This document shows, piece by piece, positions 26,155 to 28,399 of a stretch of DNA of 28,399 nt. The notes under the pieces are model-generated. The model was not told the DNA's origin. It was given only the letters and a program-made list of their open reading frames with translations, and did no database searches. Source of the stretch: Ktedonobacteraceae bacterium (lineage in GTDB: Bacteria; Chloroflexota; Ktedonobacteria; Ktedonobacterales; Ktedonobacteraceae); NCBI GenBank assembly GCA_017354095.1, contig JAFMRP010000002.1, positions 1 through 28,399 on the forward strand, given 5' to 3'. Both the position numbers and the translations under genes were made by a program. The number at the start of each line of letters is the position of its first letter. The first letter of the stretch is position 1.

Positions 26155-26547
26155 ATGCAGCAACAACCACCAGACACAGAGCAGCGCTTATTCCTCATGG
26201 AGCAGAGGATAGCCGAACTGGAGCGCAAAGTCACCGCGCAAGAAGAGCGAGATCAGGCATTACTGGCCCGCGTCGATGGTTTCATTGACGACTTGCGCCG
26301 GATCGAGCGGGTACAGATGCGCGCGTTCGATGAGTTGAAGGCCGGCCAGCTGGAGCATTCAGCCCGCCTTGAGCGGGTAGAGTCTCGCATAGATCACATA
26401 GAGCAGGACATGGGCACCATCACCCGTAATATTGAGGTGCTGGCCGACGTTGCCAAGGACCACAAGCAGGCCATCGAGCGCATTGACACGAATGTGACCA
26501 CTATTCTGGATGCTATCCGCGGCGGCCCGTCAAGGCTAAACGATTAG
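26155..26547 (+). CDS. Coiled-coil protein (130 aa)
   Basis: Nearly the whole chain shows heptads from about residue 8 to 122 (LFLMEQRIAELERKVTAQEE, then LERVESRIDHIEQDM and IERIDTNVTTILDAI). It has no Cys and no membrane span. It is probably a rod-like dimer or trimer, a scaffold or tether, similar in kind to small phage coiled-coil proteins. The start follows AAAGGGAGAG. It ends the block, with a terminator 5 bases after its stop. Confidence 0.75.
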   Translation: MQQQPPDTEQRLFLMEQRIAELERKVTAQEERDQALLARVDGFIDDLRRIERVQMRAFDELKAGQLEHSARLERVESRIDHIEQDMGTITRNIEVLADVAKDHKQAIERIDTNVTTILDAIRGGPSRLND

Positions 26548-26551
26548 ATAC

Positions 26552-26583
26552 GAGCCAGGCTTACCACCTGGCTCTCTTTTTTT
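26552..26583 (+). terminator. Intrinsic terminator of the right-hand cargo block
   Basis: GAGCCAGG (26552-26559) and CCTGGCTC (26567-26574) form a perfect 8-bp stem with loop CTTACCA. It is followed directly by TCTTTTTTT (26575-26583). This is a textbook rightward terminator, with no T-tract on the other strand. Confidence 0.9.
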
Positions 26584-26803
26584 ACTGTTTGTCCGGGAAA
26601 AGCTTGAGAGGAGCGCGTTGATAAAAATGGTCATAGAGCAGGCTGACGGCCAAAACGCCAACCACCGTATAACTTTCATCATCATTTGTAGCAACCACCG
26701 CCGTGCCTTGGGCGCGATCGTACCGAACTGAGGTCACCGTACTCTCCTTGATAAAAACGCCAGTATCGCCTTGCCCCTGGATAAAAATATAGACTTCTTC
26801 CAT
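26582..26803 (-). CDS. Small hypothetical protein (73 aa)
   Basis: It is mostly beta: MEEVYIFIQGQGDTGVFI, TVTSVRYD, TAVVATNDDESYTVVGVL, then LLYDHFY. It resembles a small barrel or sandwich. The start follows GAGGAAACGG on the minus strand. It is convergent with the coiled-coil gene, just across the terminator. Unknown function. Confidence 0.6.
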   Translation of the reverse strand: MEEVYIFIQGQGDTGVFIKESTVTSVRYDRAQGTAVVATNDDESYTVVGVLAVSLLYDHFYQRAPLKLFPDKQ

Positions 26804-26896
26804 GTCCGTTTCCTCTGCATAATCTCATCAAATGCGTTACGAGCATGATACCCTTGCTCATTTTACCCTATTATTTGGGGCATAACCCGGCCAAAG

Positions 26897-26915
26897 GTAG
26901 ACCAGATGTAGACCA
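26897..26915. repeat. Short direct repeat in the 26804-27009 spacer
   Basis: GTAGACCA occurs at 26897-26904 and 26908-26915, 11 bp apart. The 206-bp spacer holds no convincing gene; it includes an AT-rich stretch (about 26857-26876). The repeat could be a protein-binding site or part of a recombination site, but nothing decides this. Confidence 0.35.
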
Positions 26916-27009
26916 TAAACCCTTCTAGTCCCTTTGGCCCCTTTATTTTCCCCGCACCAAGCGACAAGCACCACGAGAAGACGCGCAAAAGTCCGACAAC
27001 CTTTGAATT

Positions 27010-27255
27010 TTAGGGGTTTTCTGGACCTGGCTGCTTTAATGGCGCACCTTCAATCAGCTTCACATCGCTCTCGACGCAACGCAATAGGTGTCGTATCTCC
27101 AGCAGGGAAAGCTTCACCTTCTTGATGCCGCTGAATACTGCCTCTCGATCATTGCGCCCAACGGCCTCTCTCAGGCGGGCCATCCTGTGTGTAAGCTTCA
27201 CTGTCTCGCTGAGTATTGCCTGGTCCGTGATGTCCGGCTCAAATGGATAGCTCAT
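27010..27255 (-). CDS. Small helical hypothetical protein (81 aa)
   Basis: Residues 10-70 look like two amphipathic helices (QAILSETVKLTHRMARLREA and KKVKLSLLEIRHLLRCVESD). The tail is Pro-rich. The start at 27255 has AGGGA just upstream on the minus strand. It lies 36 bp after the integrase stop in the same direction, so co-transcription is likely. It might be an integrase helper, but there is no direct evidence. Confidence 0.5.
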   Translation of the reverse strand: MSYPFEPDITDQAILSETVKLTHRMARLREAVGRNDREAVFSGIKKVKLSLLEIRHLLRCVESDVKLIEGAPLKQPGPENP

Positions 27256-27291
27256 AGTCCCTGCACGCTGGCGCGGTGTGGCGGGTAACCA

Positions 27292-28173
27292 CTATCTCAA
27301 ATAATGCCTCAGCACGACATCGACGCGCCGATGTCCCAGCGCCCAGGACACCCGCTCTGCGGCCTGGAGGTCATAATCGCTGCGTTGTAATCGCCCTGTC
27401 GCCGGCGGCAGCATTCGACCTGGTGCGTACTGGAGATAGAGCGCCTGTGCATAGCCGCGCCGGTAGCTATGGACGTCCATATGTTTGGGGATCCGTTCAA
27501 ACACGAGTGATTCAGGATCGCGCCCTGCCACCAGCTGCAGGACCGTTACCTCTTGCCCGGCCAGCACTGGTACCTTTCGCGAGAGCCCGCCCTTGCCATT
27601 GCGCACATGCACCCAGGCGCGCCCGTCGTGGTCCTGGAAGATATCGCCAACACGCAGCGCTCGTAACTCATGGCGACGGAGCCCGGCCACCTGCGCAACA
27701 TTGACCTGTCCCGGCCAGTTCGCCGGCTGGAAGTAGCGATCGTGCTTTTTTGCTCCACGTGATCTGGTAATCTCGCCGCGCACCCGTTTGGGAATGGGGA
27801 CCGATTCGGCCAGCGCTCGATCATCGAAAAAGAGACGCAGTGCTGCCCGTTCTGTCTGTAGGGTCGACGGGCTTTTCCCATCGGCCAGGCGTTGTGTCAG
27901 GTAGGTGCTGGCCAGTTCTTCTGCGCGTGGATCCAGCTGCGCCAGGCTGATGATGTGATACTCATCACGTGCCCATCTCACAAAGCGTATGGTATGCTCC
28001 TGATAGCCAGAGCGGGTCTTGAACGCGTGAATGTGGCCGGTGGAATGCGTCCAGATCCGCTGGCCAGCCTGTCGTAATTCCTGCTTGGCAGCATGACGAC
28101 TGGCGCCGATGGCCATTTTCGCGTCCAGGCGCTCGATCACCTCTCTGACAATGCTTTTACGATGTGCTCCCAT
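27292..28173 (-). CDS. Tyrosine recombinase/integrase (293 aa)
   Basis: An N-terminal core-binding, SAM-like helical domain (about 45-125) is followed by a catalytic domain (about 140-293). The full active-site set is visible: Arg166 in AGLRRHEL, Lys194 in NGKGG, His235 and Arg238 in HSYRR, His281 in LGHRR, and the nucleophile Tyr291 in RHY. Such enzymes integrate or excise elements, or resolve plasmid dimers. ATG at 28173 is preferred; GTG just before it is possible, and AAGG overlaps the start. The enzyme is slightly short. Two near-identical 20-bp units lie immediately upstream. It is not adjacent to the excisionase-like gene at 16316. Confidence 0.88.
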   Translation of the reverse strand: MGAHRKSIVREVIERLDAKMAIGASRHAAKQELRQAGQRIWTHSTGHIHAFKTRSGYQEHTIRFVRWARDEYHIISLAQLDPRAEELASTYLTQRLADGKSPSTLQTERAALRLFFDDRALAESVPIPKRVRGEITRSRGAKKHDRYFQPANWPGQVNVAQVAGLRRHELRALRVGDIFQDHDGRAWVHVRNGKGGLSRKVPVLAGQEVTVLQLVAGRDPESLVFERIPKHMDVHSYRRGYAQALYLQYAPGRMLPPATGRLQRSDYDLQAAERVSWALGHRRVDVVLRHYLR

Positions 28174-28180
28174 CACCTTA

Positions 28181-28213
28181 TTTCTCGGGCGATCACCCCG
28201 TTTCTAGGGCGAT
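28181..28213. repeat. 20-bp-spaced direct repeat upstream of the integrase
   Basis: TTTCTCGGGCGAT (28181-28193) and TTTCTAGGGCGAT (28201-28213) start exactly 20 bp apart and differ at one base. They lie 8 bp upstream of the integrase start. They may be recombinase arm-binding sites, a crossover site or an operator. The remaining bases to 28399 contain no gene that I can support. Confidence 0.45.
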
Positions 28214-28399
28214 GTGCGGGCTACAGGGACAGCGGCCAGGTTCAAACTTGTGCGCTATGCGTTGCCGGGACCAGCCCGACGAGCAGCATACGAGAGCCCA
28301 CTATCCTCTCTCTTCCTCTGTTTAGGACTCTCTGTGCGAGCGAGCCCTCACCGCGGAAGAAGAAGCAGATTGATCTACGAGGAACGGTACCATCTGGGG

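Noticed and set aside
28220..28290. tRNA gene or tRNA-derived attachment site suggested by GGTTCAAAC
   Set aside because: The flanking bases do not form a T-stem and no acceptor or anticodon arm can be drawn.

Overview
The window looks like an accessory replicon, or a large part of one: a plasmid or plasmid-like integrative element. It most resembles elements of the Ktedonobacteria (Chloroflexota). That host guess is inference. It rests on the 505-residue XRE-plus-TPR regulator, on the plasmid gene encoding a PHAX-type RNA-binding domain, and on the moderately GC-rich composition, all of which recall that group. No rRNA, tRNA, CRISPR array or ordinary chromosomal housekeeping gene is visible. 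Whether the window is a whole circle cannot be decided, because no terminal overlap is seen.

Layout. (1) 1-3420, leftward: iteron-like direct repeats at the left edge, a 681-aa candidate replication initiator, a PHAX-domain protein and a small XRE-type repressor. This block is read from a near-consensus promoter that mirrors a second, rightward promoter; both carry inverted copies of a 14-bp candidate operator. (2) 3458-11586, rightward: a tightly packed train of small genes with many ATGA overlaps. Recognisable members are a DndC/PAPS-reductase-like enzyme, a zinc-finger-MazG fusion, a DUF5131 (phage Gp37/Gp68) protein, a four-helix membrane protein and a HicA-like protein, closed by a strong terminator. 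(3) 11665-13182, leftward: the XRE/TPR regulator. (4) 13562-14678, rightward: a second HicA-like protein coupled to a sigma factor that appears to lack region 3, then two tiny membrane peptides. (5) 14768-16030, leftward: a MerR-type HTH protein with a GNAT-like centre, facing an AT-rich control region with repeats (16031-16315). (6) 16316-20560, rightward: an excisionase-like HTH protein, a small membrane protein, a membrane-anchored FtsK/HerA-type translocase, three palindromic repeats, a ParM-like actin ATPase and a ribbon-helix-helix protein. This reads as a segregation or transfer module. (7) 20668-26547, rightward: about 17 mostly small genes of unknown function, several with zinc-binding motifs, closed by a terminator. 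(8) 26582-28173, leftward: two small genes and a tyrosine recombinase with all catalytic residues.

How the parts fit: blocks 1 and 6 would cover replication and inheritance, block 8 recombination or dimer resolution, and blocks 3-5 regulation. Blocks 2 and 7 are phage-like cargo that may act on nucleotides and nucleic acids. Two otherwise unrelated cargo proteins end in an acidic tail plus Gln-Pro-Phe, like the protein-docking tail of bacterial SSB. A recurring GC-rich hairpin without a U-tract sits between stop codon and next ribosome binding site at many cargo gene junctions, and is the best candidate here for an undescribed element. Most cargo genes have a purine-rich ribosome binding site of the AAAGGA or GGAG type, which helped to fix starts.
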